A stretch of 64,000 bases of DNA from Parapristionchus giblindavisi (lineage: Eukaryota > Nematoda > Chromadorea > Rhabditida > Diplogasteridae). Under the pieces are notes generated by a model that worked only from the letters and a program-made list of their open reading frames with translations, was not told where the DNA came from and ran no database searches. A program made the position numbers and the translations under genes. The number at the start of each line of letters is the position of its first letter. The first letter of the stretch is position 1. Below are positions 11,498-24,519 of the stretch, one piece after another. The stretch lies in NCBI GenBank assembly GCA_943737045.1, contig CALSFV010000145.1:53497-117496 (forward strand). The letters run 5' to 3'.

Positions 11498-12566
11498 GAA
11501 GCTGATATCGGCTCGCTGCCTTTAGCCAGCCGGCTTGGCGGATATGCGCCGGGATAGTGACGCGCACACACACACTCTCTCCCTCTCCCTCTCGCTCACA
11601 CATACTCGCTAGACACTGATCATAGTGACTGCTGTAGTGGGCTAGTGAGGCGTGGCATGAGGGAAAATGAAAAGGAAAATGACAGAATATGAAAAGTTGA
11701 GAGGACGGGTTAATATCATACGTTGACTTGCCGCCCCTGCCGGCAACGGCAGACGGCAGGGGCGGCAAGTCAACTTATGATATTCACAACTTCGACCTTA
11801 TCTTATGAGCTACCTGTCCAACCAAATCCTCCATAATTTTCAGACATGACAGAGACCAATATGAGCTTCTAATTACCAGAGACTCTTGGCATACGTACTG
11901 CTCTATCTCGAGATATCGTGGCTCAACTTTGGCCTTGATTGATGGACAAAATCTCACTAAAATGGCCATAACTCCCTTCAAAATGCTCCGTTCGAACTGC
12001 GGTTTTGTGCAGGCGACGCGCCGCAACGCCCGCTACGCCGTACAGGCAAAATCGCGATTAGAAAGGCGCTAAATCGGGCGGGAAACGACGACTTTTGATT
12101 GTTAGTAGTAAAATTTTTCTATTTTCTGTGATTCTTAGCGAAAAAATGCAAAATGTACAGTTTTTCCGTACAAAATCAGACTGGACAGAAAAACTGTCCA
12201 GTTGGAGAGTATTTCCGCACTTTAACTACTGGATCGATAGTCGTTGTCACCTAAAGTGACATCGTGGTCACTTAAAGTGACCAGTTCGAGAAATCCAAAA
12301 TAAGAAAGATCAAGTGACAACAATCGATTAGTTCCTACATAATATTGATTGAATAGTTCAGGCATTCTAAATACCAGAAGGAAAGCTCATTCCTCGCTCA
12401 TTCACATATCCTAGACTGTTTTAGCAAAATCAAGGGCGGCTAGCTTGATAAGATGACAGAGTAGAGATTAATCAATCAATGATCAATCAATAATGATAAA
12501 AAAATAGAACAACTTCCCGTACATTGTACGAGAAGTTGTTCTATTTCTTTAAATTCACCAATTATT

Positions 12567-12664
12567 GGCACCGCCTAGGCAGTGCCGATCCAAAATTTAT
12601 GGCATTGGCCACGTCTTTCAACGAGCCAGATCGAAAAAGTACCTCAAACTTGGGTAATTAAACC
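12567..12664 (-). ncRNA. sls-1: SL1 RNA gene, copy 11
   Basis: Leader at 12643-12664. Type B upstream spacer (gaggtgtggc and atgtgcttc variants). First member of a four-unit B-C-A-A block that recurs 4,665 bp downstream. Confidence 0.96.
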
Positions 12665-13732
12665 GAAGCTGATATCGGCTCGCTGCCTTTAGCCAGCCGG
12701 CTTGGCGGATATGCGCCGGGATAGTGACGCGCACACACACACTCTCTCCCTCTCCCTCTCGCTCACACATACTCGCTAGACACTGATCATAGTGACTGCT
12801 GTAGTGGGCTAGTGAGGTGTGGCATGAGGGAAAATGAAAAGGAAAATGACAGAATATGAAAAGTTGAGAGGACGGGTTAATATCATACGTTGACTTGCCG
12901 CCCCTGCCGGCAACGGCAGACGGCAGGGGCGGCAAGTCAACTTATGATATTCACAACTTCGACCTTATCTTATGAGCTACCTGTCCAACCAAATCCTCCA
13001 TAATTTTCAGACATGACAGAGACCAATATGTGCTTCTAATTACCAGAGACTCTTGGCATACGTACTGCTCTATCTCGAGATATCGTGGCTCAACTTTGGC
13101 CTTGATTGATGGACAAAATCTCACTAAAATGGCCATAACTCCCTTCAAAATGCTCCGTTCGAGCTGCGGTTTTGTGCAGGCGACGCGCCGCAACGCCCGC
13201 TACGCCGTACAGGCAAAATCGCGATTAGAAAGGCGCTAAATCGGGCGGGAAACGACGACTTTTGATTGTTAGTAGTAAAATTTTTCTATTTTCTGTGATT
13301 CTTAGCGAAAAAATGCAAAATGTACAGTTTTTCCGTACAAAATCAGACTGGACAGAAAAACTGTCCAGTTGGAGAGTATTTCCGCACTTTAACTACTGGA
13401 TCGATAGTCGTTGTCACCTAAAGTGACATCGTGGTCACTTAAAGTGACCAGTTCGAGAAATCCAAAATAAGAAAGATCAAGTGACAACAATCGATTAGTT
13501 CCTACATAATATTGATTGAATAGTTCAGGCATTCTAAATACCAGAAGGAAAGCTCATTCCTCGCTCATTCACATATCCTAGACTGTTTTAGCAAAATCAA
13601 GGGCGGCTAGCTTGATAAGATGACAGAGTAGAGATTAATCAATCAATGATCAATCAATAATGATAAAAAATAGAACAACTTCCCGTACATTGTACGAGAA
13701 GTTGTTCTATTTCTTTAAATTCACCAATTATT

Positions 13733-13830
13733 GGCACCGCCTAGGCAGTGCCGATCCAAAATTTATGGCATTGGCCACGTCTTTCAACGAGCCAGATCGA
13801 AAAAGTACCTCAAACTTGGGTAATTAAACC
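13733..13830 (-). ncRNA. sls-1: SL1 RNA gene, copy 12
   Basis: Leader at 13809-13830. Type C upstream region: ggctcagcgg replaces ggcttggcgg, one CA unit is lost, and gctagccac replaces gctagacac. Confidence 0.96.
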
Positions 13831-14897
13831 GAAGCTGATATCGGCTCGCTGCCTTTAGCCAGCCGGCTCAGCGGATATGCGCCGGGATAGTGACGCGCAC
13901 ACACACTCTCTCCCTCTCCCTCTCGCTCACACATACTCGCTAGCCACTGATCATAGTGACTGCTGTAGTGGGCTAGTGAGGTGTGGCATGAGGGAAAATG
14001 AAAAGGAAAATGACAGAATATGAAAAGTTGAGAGGACGGGTTAATATCATACGTTGACTTGCCGCCCCTGCCGGCAACGGCAGACGGCAGGGGCGGCAAG
14101 TCAACTTATGATATTCACAACTTCGACCTTATCTTATGAGCTACCTGTCCAACCAAATCCTCCATAATTTTCAGACATGACAGAGACCAATATGAGCTTC
14201 TAATTACCAGAGACTCTTGGCATACGTACTGCTCTATCTCGAGATATCGTGGCTCAACTTTGGCCTTGATTGATGGACAAAATCTCACTAAAATGGCCAT
14301 AACTCCCTTCAAAATGCTCCGTTCGAACTGCGGTTTTGTGCAGGCGACGCGCCGCAACGCCCGCTACGCCGTACAGGCAAAATCGCGATTAGAAAGGCGC
14401 TAAATCGGGCGGGAAACGACGACTTTTGATTGTTAGTAGTAAAATTTTTCTATTTTCTGTGATTCTTAGCGAAAAAATGCAAAATGTACAGTTTTTCCGT
14501 ACAAAATCAGACTGGACAGAAAAACTGTCCAGTTGGAGAGTATTTCCGCACTTTAACTACTGGATCGATAGTCGTTGTCACCTAAAGTGACATCGTGGTC
14601 ACTTAAAGTGACCAGTTCGAGAAATCCAAAATAAGAAAGATCAAGTGACAACAATCGATTAGTTCCTACATAATATTGATTGAATAGTTCAGGCATTCTA
14701 AATACCAGAAGGAAAGCTCATTCCTCGCTCATTCACATATCCTAGACTGTTTTAGCAAAATCAAGGGCGGCTAGCTTGATAAGATGACAGAGTAGAGATT
14801 AATCAATCAATGATCAATCAATAATGATAAAAAAATAGAACAACTTCCCGTACATTGTACGAGAAGTTGTTCTATTTCTTTAAATTCACCAATTATT

Positions 14898-14995
14898 GGC
14901 ACCGCCTAGGCAGTGCCGATCCAAAATTTATGGCATTGGCCACGTCTTTCAACGAGCCAGATCGAAAAAGTACCTCAAACTTGGGTAATTAAACC
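14898..14995 (-). ncRNA. sls-1: SL1 RNA gene, copy 13
   Basis: Leader at 14974-14995. Type A upstream region. Confidence 0.96.
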
Positions 14996-16064
14996 GAAGC
15001 TGATATCGGCTCGCTGCCTTTAGCCAGCCGGCTTGGCGGATATGCGCCGGGATAGTGACGCGCACACACACACTCTCTCCCTCTCCCTCTCGCTCACACA
15101 TACTCGCTAGACACTGATCATAGTGACTGCTGTAGTGGGCTAGTGAGGCGTGGCATGAGGGAAAATGAAAAGGAAAATGACAGAATATGAAAAGTTGAGA
15201 GGACGGGTTAATATCATACGTTGACTTGCCGCCCCTGCCGGCAACGGCAGACGGCAGGGGCGGCAAGTCAACTTATGATATTCACAACTTCGACCTTATC
15301 TTATGAGCTACCTGTCCAACCAAATCCTCCATAATTTTCAGACATGACAGAGACCAATATGAGCTTCTAATTACCAGAGACTCTTGGCATACGTACTGCT
15401 CTATCTCGAGATATCGTGGCTCAACTTTGGCCTTGATTGATGGACAAAATCTCACTAAAATGGCCATAACTCCCTTCAAAATGCTCCGTTCGAACTGCGG
15501 TTTTGTGCAGGCGACGCGCCGCAACGCCCGCTACGCCGTACAGGCAAAATCGCGATTAGAAAGGCGCTAAATCGGGCGGGAAACGACGACTTTTGATTGT
15601 TAGTAGTAAAATTTTTCTATTTTCTGTGATTCTTAGCGAAAAAATGCAAAATGTACAGTTTTTCCGTACAAAATCAGACTGGACAGAAAAACTGTCCAGT
15701 TGGAGAGTATTTCCGCACTTTAACTACTGGATCGATAGTCGTTGTCACCTAAAGTGACATCGTGGTCACTTAAAGTGACCAGTTCGAGAAATCCAAAATA
15801 AGAAAGATCAAGTGACAACAATCGATTAGTTCCTACATAATATTGATTGAATAGTTCAGGCATTCTAAATACCAGAAGGAAAGCTCATTCCTCGCTCATT
15901 CACATATCCTAGACTGTTTTAGCAAAATCAAGGGCGGCTAGCTTGATAAGATGACAGAGTAGAGATTAATCAATCAATGATCAATCAATAATGATAAAAA
16001 AATAGAACAACTTCCCGTACATTGTACGAGAAGTTGTTCTATTTCTTTAAATTCACCAATTATT

Positions 16065-16162
16065 GGCACCGCCTAGGCAGTGCCGATCCAAAATTTATGG
16101 CATTGGCCACGTCTTTCAACGAGCCAGATCGAAAAAGTACCTCAAACTTGGGTAATTAAACC
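16065..16162 (-). ncRNA. sls-1: SL1 RNA gene, copy 14
   Basis: Leader at 16141-16162. Type A; last type A copy in the window. Confidence 0.96.
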
Positions 16163-17231
16163 GAAGCTGATATCGGCTCGCTGCCTTTAGCCAGCCGGCT
16201 TGGCGGATATGCGCCGGGATAGTGACGCGCACACACACACTCTCTCCCTCTCCCTCTCGCTCACACATACTCGCTAGACACTGATCATAGTGACTGCTGT
16301 AGTGGGCTAGTGAGGCGTGGCATGAGGGAAAATGAAAAGGAAAATGACAGAATATGAAAAGTTGAGAGGACGGGTTAATATCATACGTTGACTTGCCGCC
16401 CCTGCCGGCAACGGCAGACGGCAGGGGCGGCAAGTCAACTTATGATATTCACAACTTCGACCTTATCTTATGAGCTACCTGTCCAACCAAATCCTCCATA
16501 ATTTTCAGACATGACAGAGACCAATATGAGCTTCTAATTACCAGAGACTCTTGGCATACGTACTGCTCTATCTCGAGATATCGTGGCTCAACTTTGGCCT
16601 TGATTGATGGACAAAATCTCACTAAAATGGCCATAACTCCCTTCAAAATGCTCCGTTCGAACTGCGGTTTTGTGCAGGCGACGCGCCGCAACGCCCGCTA
16701 CGCCGTACAGGCAAAATCGCGATTAGAAAGGCGCTAAATCGGGCGGGAAACGACGACTTTTGATTGTTAGTAGTAAAATTTTTCTATTTTCTGTGATTCT
16801 TAGCGAAAAAATGCAAAATGTACAGTTTTTCCGTACAAAATCAGACTGGACAGAAAAACTGTCCAGTTGGAGAGTATTTCCGCACTTTAACTACTGGATC
16901 GATAGTCGTTGTCACCTAAAGTGACATCGTGGTCACTTAAAGTGACCAGTTCGAGAAATCCAAAATAAGAAAGATCAAGTGACAACAATCGATTAGTTCC
17001 TACATAATATTGATTGAATAGTTCAGGCATTCTAAATACCAGAAGGAAAGCTCATTCCTCGCTCATTCACATATCCTAGACTGTTTTAGCAAAATCAAGG
17101 GCGGCTAGCTTGATAAGATGACAGAGTAGAGATTAATCAATCAATGATCAATCAATAATGATAAAAAAATAGAACAACTTCCCGTACATTGTACGAGAAG
17201 TTGTTCTATTTCTTTAAATTCACCAATTATT

Positions 17232-17329
17232 GGCACCGCCTAGGCAGTGCCGATCCAAAATTTATGGCATTGGCCACGTCTTTCAACGAGCCAGATCGAA
17301 AAAGTACCTCAAACTTGGGTAATTAAACC
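17232..17329 (-). ncRNA. sls-1: SL1 RNA gene, copy 15
   Basis: Leader at 17308-17329. Type B; counterpart of copy 11 in the repeated higher-order block. Confidence 0.96.
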
Positions 17330-18397
17330 GAAGCTGATATCGGCTCGCTGCCTTTAGCCAGCCGGCTTGGCGGATATGCGCCGGGATAGTGACGCGCACA
17401 CACACACTCTCTCCCTCTCCCTCTCGCTCACACATACTCGCTAGACACTGATCATAGTGACTGCTGTAGTGGGCTAGTGAGGTGTGGCATGAGGGAAAAT
17501 GAAAAGGAAAATGACAGAATATGAAAAGTTGAGAGGACGGGTTAATATCATACGTTGACTTGCCGCCCCTGCCGGCAACGGCAGACGGCAGGGGCGGCAA
17601 GTCAACTTATGATATTCACAACTTCGACCTTATCTTATGAGCTACCTGTCCAACCAAATCCTCCATAATTTTCAGACATGACAGAGACCAATATGTGCTT
17701 CTAATTACCAGAGACTCTTGGCATACGTACTGCTCTATCTCGAGATATCGTGGCTCAACTTTGGCCTTGATTGATGGACAAAATCTCACTAAAATGGCCA
17801 TAACTCCCTTCAAAATGCTCCGTTCGAGCTGCGGTTTTGTGCAGGCGACGCGCCGCAACGCCCGCTACGCCGTACAGGCAAAATCGCGATTAGAAAGGCG
17901 CTAAATCGGGCGGGAAACGACGACTTTTGATTGTTAGTAGTAAAATTTTTCTATTTTCTGTGATTCTTAGCGAAAAAATGCAAAATGTACAGTTTTTCCG
18001 TACAAAATCAGACTGGACAGAAAAACTGTCCAGTTGGAGAGTATTTCCGCACTTTAACTACTGGATCGATAGTCGTTGTCACCTAAAGTGACATCGTGGT
18101 CACTTAAAGTGACCAGTTCGAGAAATCCAAAATAAGAAAGATCAAGTGACAACAATCGATTAGTTCCTACATAATATTGATTGAATAGTTCAGGCATTCT
18201 AAATACCAGAAGGAAAGCTCATTCCTCGCTCATTCACATATCCTAGACTGTTTTAGCAAAATCAAGGGCGGCTAGCTTGATAAGATGACAGAGTAGAGAT
18301 TAATCAATCAATGATCAATCAATAATGATAAAAAATAGAACAACTTCCCGTACATTGTACGAGAAGTTGTTCTATTTCTTTAAATTCACCAATTATT

Positions 18398-18495
18398 GGC
18401 ACCGCCTAGGCAGTGCCGATCCAAAATTTATGGCATTGGCCACGTCTTTCAACGAGCCAGATCGAAAAAGTACCTCAAACTTGGGTAATTAAACC
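18398..18495 (-). ncRNA. sls-1: SL1 RNA gene, copy 16
   Basis: Leader at 18474-18495. Type C; counterpart of copy 12. Confidence 0.96.
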
Positions 18496-19562
18496 GAAGC
18501 TGATATCGGCTCGCTGCCTTTAGCCAGCCGGCTCAGCGGATATGCGCCGGGATAGTGACGCGCACACACACTCTCTCCCTCTCCCTCTCGCTCACACATA
18601 CTCGCTAGCCACTGATCATAGTGACTGCTGTAGTGGGCTAGTGAGGTGTGGCATGAGGGAAAATGAAAAGGAAAATGACAGAATATGAAAAGTTGAGAGG
18701 ACGGGTTAATATCATACGTTGACTTGCCGCCCCTGCCGGCAACGGCAGACGGCAGGGGCGGCAAGTCAACTTATGATATTCACAACTTCGACCTTATCTT
18801 ATGAGCTACCTGTCCAACCAAATCCTCCATAATTTTCAGACATGACAGAGACCAATATGAGCTTCTAATTACCAGAGACTCTTGGCATACGTACTGCTCT
18901 ATCTCGAGATATCGTGGCTCAACTTTGGCCTTGATTGATGGACAAAATCTCACTAAAATGGCCATAACTCCCTTCAAAATGCTCCGTTCGAACTGCGGTT
19001 TTGTGCAGGCGACGCGCCGCAACGCCCGCTACGCCGTACAGGCAAAATCGCGATTAGAAAGGCGCTAAATCGGGCGGGAAACGACGACTTTTGATTGTTA
19101 GTAGTAAAATTTTTCTATTTTCTGTGATTCTTAGCGAAAAAATGCAAAATGTACAGTTTTTCCGTACAAAATCAGACTGGACAGAAAAACTGTCCAGTTG
19201 GAGAGTATTTCCGCACTTTAACTACTGGATCGATAGTCGTTGTCACCTAAAGTGACATCGTGGTCACTTAAAGTGACCAGTTCGAGAAATCCAAAATAAG
19301 AAAGATCAAGTGACAACAATCGATTAGTTCCTACATAATATTGATTGAATAGTTCAGGCATTCTAAATACCAGAAGGAAAGCTCATTCCTCGCTCATTCA
19401 CATATCCTAGACTGTTTTAGCAAAATCAAGGGCGGCTAGCTTGATAAGATGACAGAGTAGAGATTAATCAATCAATGATCAATCAATAATGATAAAAAAA
19501 TAGAACAACTTCCCGTACATTGTACGAGAAGTTGTTCTATTTCTTTAAATTCACCAATTATT

Positions 19563-19660
19563 GGCACCGCCTAGGCAGTGCCGATCCAAAATTTATGGCA
19601 TTGGCCACGTCTTTCAACGAGCCAGATCGAAAAAGTACCTCAAACTTGGGTAATTAAACC
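19563..19660 (-). ncRNA. sls-1: SL1 RNA gene, copy 17
   Basis: Leader at 19639-19660. Type B. Further upstream the spacer runs into the first 208-bp internal duplication (20250-20665). Confidence 0.96.
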
Positions 19661-20249
19661 GAAGCTGATATCGGCTCGCTGCCTTTAGCCAGCCGGCTTG
19701 GCGGATATGCGCCGGGATAGTGACGCGCACACACACACTCTCTCCCTCTCCCTCTCGCTCACACATACTCGCTAGACACTGATCATAGTGACTGCTGTAG
19801 TGGGCTAGTGAGGTGTGGCATGAGGGAAAATGAAAAGGAAAATGACAGAATATGAAAAGTTGAGAGGACGGGTTAATATCATACGTTGACTTGCCGCCCC
19901 TGCCGGCAACGGCAGACGGCAGGGGCGGCAAGTCAACTTATGATATTCACAACTTCGACCTTATCTTATGAGCTACCTGTCCAACCAAATCCTCCATAAT
20001 TTTCAGACATGACAGAGACCAATATGTGCTTCTAATTACCAGAGACTCTTGGCATACGTACTGCTCTATCTCGAGATATCGTGGCTCAACTTTGGCCTTG
20101 ATTGATGGACAAAATCTCACTAAAATGGCCATAACTCCCTTCAAAATGCTCCGTTCGAGCTGCGGTTTTGTGCAGGCGACGCGCCGCAACGCCCGCTACG
20201 CCGTACAGGCAAAATCGCGATTAGAAAGGCGCTAAATCGGGCGGGAAAC

Positions 20250-20665
20250 GACGACTTTTGATTGTTAGTAGTAAAATTTTTCTATTTTCTGTGATTCTTA
20301 GCGAAAAAATGCAAAATGTACAGTTTTTCCGTACAAAATCAGACTGGACAGAAAAACTGTCCAGTTGGAGAGTATTTCCGCACTTTAACTACTGGATCGA
20401 TAGTCGTTGTCACCTAAAGTGACATCGTGGTCACTTAAAGTGACCAGTTCGAGAAATGACGACTTTTGATTGTTAGTAGTAAAATTTTTCTATTTTCTGT
20501 GATTCTTAGCGAAAAAATGCAAAATGTACAGTTTTTCCGTACAAAATCAGACTGGACAGAAAAACTGTCCAGTTGGAGAGTATTTCCGCACTTTAACTAC
20601 TGGATCGATAGTCGTTGTCACCTAAAGTGACATCGTGGTCACTTAAAGTGACCAGTTCGAGAAAT
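20250..20665. repeat. 208-bp internal tandem duplication in an SL1 unit
   Basis: The segment from gacgacttttg to agttcgagaaat is present twice, at 20250-20457 and 20458-20665. The junction reads gagaaat|gacgac. It covers the CTGTCCAGT and GTCAC hairpins but not the SL1 gene. Confidence 0.9.
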
Positions 20666-20936
20666 CCAAAATAAGAAAGATCAAGTGACAACAATCGATT
20701 AGTTCCTACATAATATTGATTGAATAGTTCAGGCATTCTAAATACCAGAAGGAAAGCTCATTCCTCGCTCATTCACATATCCTAGACTGTTTTAGCAAAA
20801 TCAAGGGCGGCTAGCTTGACAAGATGACAGAGTAGAGATTAATCAATCAATGATCAATCAATAATGATAAAAAATAGAACAACTTCCCGTACATTGTACG
20901 AGAAGTTGTTCTATTTCTTTAAATTCACCAATTATT

Positions 20937-21034
20937 GGCACCGCCTAGGCAGTGCCGATCCAAAATTTATGGCATTGGCCACGTCTTTCAACGAGACAGA
21001 TCGAAAAAGTACCTCAAACTTGGGTAATTAAACC
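20937..21034 (-). ncRNA. sls-1: SL1 RNA gene, copy 18 (body variant)
   Basis: Leader at 21013-21034 is intact. At 20996 this copy has plus-strand A where all other copies read C. In the RNA this changes TGGC to TGTC in the 5' arm of stem II and should break one pair with GCCA. Upstream region is type D (two short hairpins). A 208-bp duplication lies 3' of it. Confidence 0.93.
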
Positions 21035-21235
21035 GAAGCTGATATCGGCTCGCTGCCTTTAGCCAGCCGGCTCAGCGGATATGCGCCGGGATAGTGACGC
21101 GCACACACACTCTCTCCCTCTCCCTCTCGCTCACACATACTCGCTAGCCACTGATCATAGTGACTGCTGTAGTGGGCTAGTGAGGTGTGGCATGAGGGAA
21201 AATGAAAAGGAAAATGACAGAATATGAAAAGTTGA

Positions 21236-21300
21236 GAGGACACCTTTAGCGTCCTCTAACTACCGGCGCTGGTAGTTAATGTCCGGTAAAAGCGGCAAGT
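21236..21300. repeat. Alternative two-hairpin cassette (type D, representative copy)
   Basis: It replaces the long GC-rich hairpin in 8 units (upstream of copies 18, 25, 26 and 32-36). It has two small stem-loops: GAGGAC/GTCCTC (21236-21256) and AACTACC/GGTAGTT (21258-21277), followed by AATGTCCGG and then the common GCGGCAAGTCAACTTATGAT. The flanks are otherwise homologous, so the cassette looks swapped. Confidence 0.8.
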
Positions 21301-22095
21301 CAACTTATGATGTTCACAACTTCGACCTTATCTTATGTGCTACCTGTTCAACCAAATCCGCCACAATTTTCAGACATGACAGAGACCAATATGTGCTTCT
21401 AATTACCAGAGACTCTTGGCATACGTACTGCTCTATCTCGAGATATCGTGGCTCAACTTTGGCTTTGATTGATGGACAAAATCTCACTAAAATGACCATA
21501 ACTTCCTTCAAAATGCTCCGTTCGAGCTGCGGTTTTGTGCAGGCGACGCGCCGCAACGCCCGCTACGCCGTACAGGCAAAATCGCGATTAGAAAGGCGCT
21601 AAATCGGGCGGGAAACGACGACTTTTGATTGTTAGTAGTAAAATTTTTCTATTTTCTGTGATTCTTAGCGAAAAAATGCAAAATGTACAGTTTTTCCGTA
21701 CAAAATCAGACTGGACAGAAAAACTGTCCAGTTGGAGAGTATTTCCGCACTTTAACTACTGGATCGATAGTCGTTGTCACCTAAAGTGACATCGTGGTCA
21801 CTTAAAGTGACCAGTTCGAGAAATCCAAAATAAGAAAGATCAAGTGACAACAATCGATTAGTTCCTACATAATATTGATTGAATAGTTCAGGCATTCTAA
21901 ATACCAGAAGGAAAGCTCATTCCTCGCTCATTCACATATCCTAGACTGTTTTAGCAAAATCAAGGGCGGCTAGCTTGATAAGATGACAGAGTAGAGATTA
22001 ATCAATCAATGATCAATCAATAATGATAAAAAATAGAACAACTTCCCGTACATTGTACGAGAAGTTGTTCTATTTCTTTAAATTCACCAATTATT

Positions 22096-22193
22096 GGCAC
22101 CGCCTAGGCAGTGCCGATCCAAAATTTATGGCATTGGCCACGTCTTTCAACGAGCCAGATCGAAAAAGTACCTCAAACTTGGGTAATTAAACC
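22096..22193 (-). ncRNA. sls-1: SL1 RNA gene, copy 19
   Basis: Leader at 22172-22193. Type C. First of a run (copies 19-22) of near-identical 1163-bp units. Confidence 0.96.
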
Positions 22194-23258
22194 GAAGCTG
22201 ATATCGGCTCGCTGCCTTTAGCCAGCCGGCTCAGCGGATATGCGCCGGGATAGTGACGCGCACACACACTCTCTCCCTCTCCCTCTCGCTCACACATACT
22301 CGCTAGCCACTGATCATAGTGACTGCTGTAGTGGGCTAGTGAGGTGTGGCATGAGGGAAAATGAAAAGGAAAATGACAGAATATGAAAAGTTGAGAGGAC
22401 GGGTTAATATCATACGTTGACTTGCCGCCCCTGCCGGCAACGGCAGACGGCAGGGGCGGCAAGTCAACTTATGATATTCACAACTTCGACCTTATCTTAT
22501 GAGCTACCTGTCCAACCAAATCCTCCATAATTTTCAGACATGACAGAGACCAATATGTGCTTCTAATTACCAGAGACTCTTGGCATACGTACTGCTCTAT
22601 CTCGAGATATCGTGGCTCAACTTTGGCTTTGATTGATGGACAAAATCTCACTAAAATGGCCATAACTTCCTTCAAAATGCTCCGTTCGAGCTGCGGTTTT
22701 GTGCAGGCGACGCGCCGCAACGCCCGCAACGCCGTACAGGCAAAATCGCGATTAGAAAGGCGCTAAATCGGGCGGGAAACGACGACTTTTGATTGTTAGT
22801 AGTAAAATTTTTCTATTTTCTGTGATTCTTAGCGAAAAAATGCAAAATGTACAGTTTTCAGTACAAAATCAGACTGGACAGAAAAACTGTCCAGTTGGAG
22901 AGTATTTCCGCACTTTAACTACTGGATCGATAGTCGTTGTCACCTAAAGTGACATCGTGGTCACTTAAAGTGACCAGTTCGAGAAATCCAAAATAAGAAA
23001 GATCAAGTGACAACAATCGATTAGTTCCTACATAATATTGATTGAATAGTTCAGGCATTCTAAATACCAGAAGGAAAGCTCATTCCTCGCTCATTCACAT
23101 ATCCTAGACTGTTTTAGCAAAATCAAGGGCGGCTAGCTTGATAAGATGACAGAGTAGAGATTAATCAATCAATGATCAATCAATAATGATAAAAAATAGA
23201 ACAACTTCCCGTACATTGTACGAGAAGTTGTTCTATTTCTTTAAATTCACCAATTATT

Positions 23259-23356
23259 GGCACCGCCTAGGCAGTGCCGATCCAAAATTTATGGCATTGG
23301 CCACGTCTTTCAACGAGCCAGATCGAAAAAGTACCTCAAACTTGGGTAATTAAACC
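23259..23356 (-). ncRNA. sls-1: SL1 RNA gene, copy 20
   Basis: Leader at 23335-23356. Type C; the spacer has the shortened tgtacagttttcagtaca variant. Confidence 0.96.
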
Positions 23357-24421
23357 GAAGCTGATATCGGCTCGCTGCCTTTAGCCAGCCGGCTCAGCGG
23401 ATATGCGCCGGGATAGTGACGCGCACACACACTCTCTCCCTCTCCCTCTCGCTCACACATACTCGCTAGCCACTGATCATAGTGACTGCTGTAGTGGGCT
23501 AGTGAGGTGTGGCATGAGGGAAAATGAAAAGGAAAATGACAGAATATGAAAAGTTGAGAGGACGGGTTAATATCATACGTTGACTTGCCGCCCCTGCCGG
23601 CAACGGCAGACGGCAGGGGCGGCAAGTCAACTTATGATATTCACAACTTCGACCTTATCTTATGAGCTACCTGTCCAACCAAATCCTCCATAATTTTCAG
23701 ACATGACAGAGACCAATATGTGCTTCTAATTACCAGAGACTCTTGGCATACGTACTGCTCTATCTCGAGATATCGTGGCTCAACTTTGGCTTTGATTGAT
23801 GGACAAAATCTCACTAAAATGGCCATAACTTCCTTCAAAATGCTCCGTTCGAGCTGCGGTTTTGTGCAGGCGACGCGCCGCAACGCCCGCAACGCCGTAC
23901 AGGCAAAATCGCGATTAGAAAGGCGCTAAATCGGGCGGGAAACGACGACTTTTGATTGTTAGTAGTAAAATTTTTCTATTTTCTGTGATTCTTAGCGAAA
24001 AAATGCAAAATGTACAGTTTTCAGTACAAAATCAGACTGGACAGAAAAACTGTCCAGTTGGAGAGTATTTCCGCACTTTAACTACTGGATCGATAGTCGT
24101 TGTCACCTAAAGTGACATCGTGGTCACTTAAAGTGACCAGTTCGAGAAATCCAAAATAAGAAAGATCAAGTGACAACAATCGATTAGTTCCTACATAATA
24201 TTGATTGAATAGTTCAGGCATTCTAAATACCAGAAGGAAAGCTCATTCCTCGCTCATTCACATATCCTAGACTGTTTTAGCAAAATCAAGGGCGGCTAGC
24301 TTGATAAGATGACAGAGTAGAGATTAATCAATCAATGATCAATCAATAATGATAAAAAATAGAACAACTTCCCGTACATTGTACGAGAAGTTGTTCTATT
24401 TCTTTAAATTCACCAATTATT

Positions 24422-24519
24422 GGCACCGCCTAGGCAGTGCCGATCCAAAATTTATGGCATTGGCCACGTCTTTCAACGAGCCAGATCGAAAAAGTACCTC
24501 AAACTTGGGTAATTAAACC
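24422..24519 (-). ncRNA. sls-1: SL1 RNA gene, copy 21
   Basis: Leader at 24498-24519. Type C, 1163-bp unit. Confidence 0.96.
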
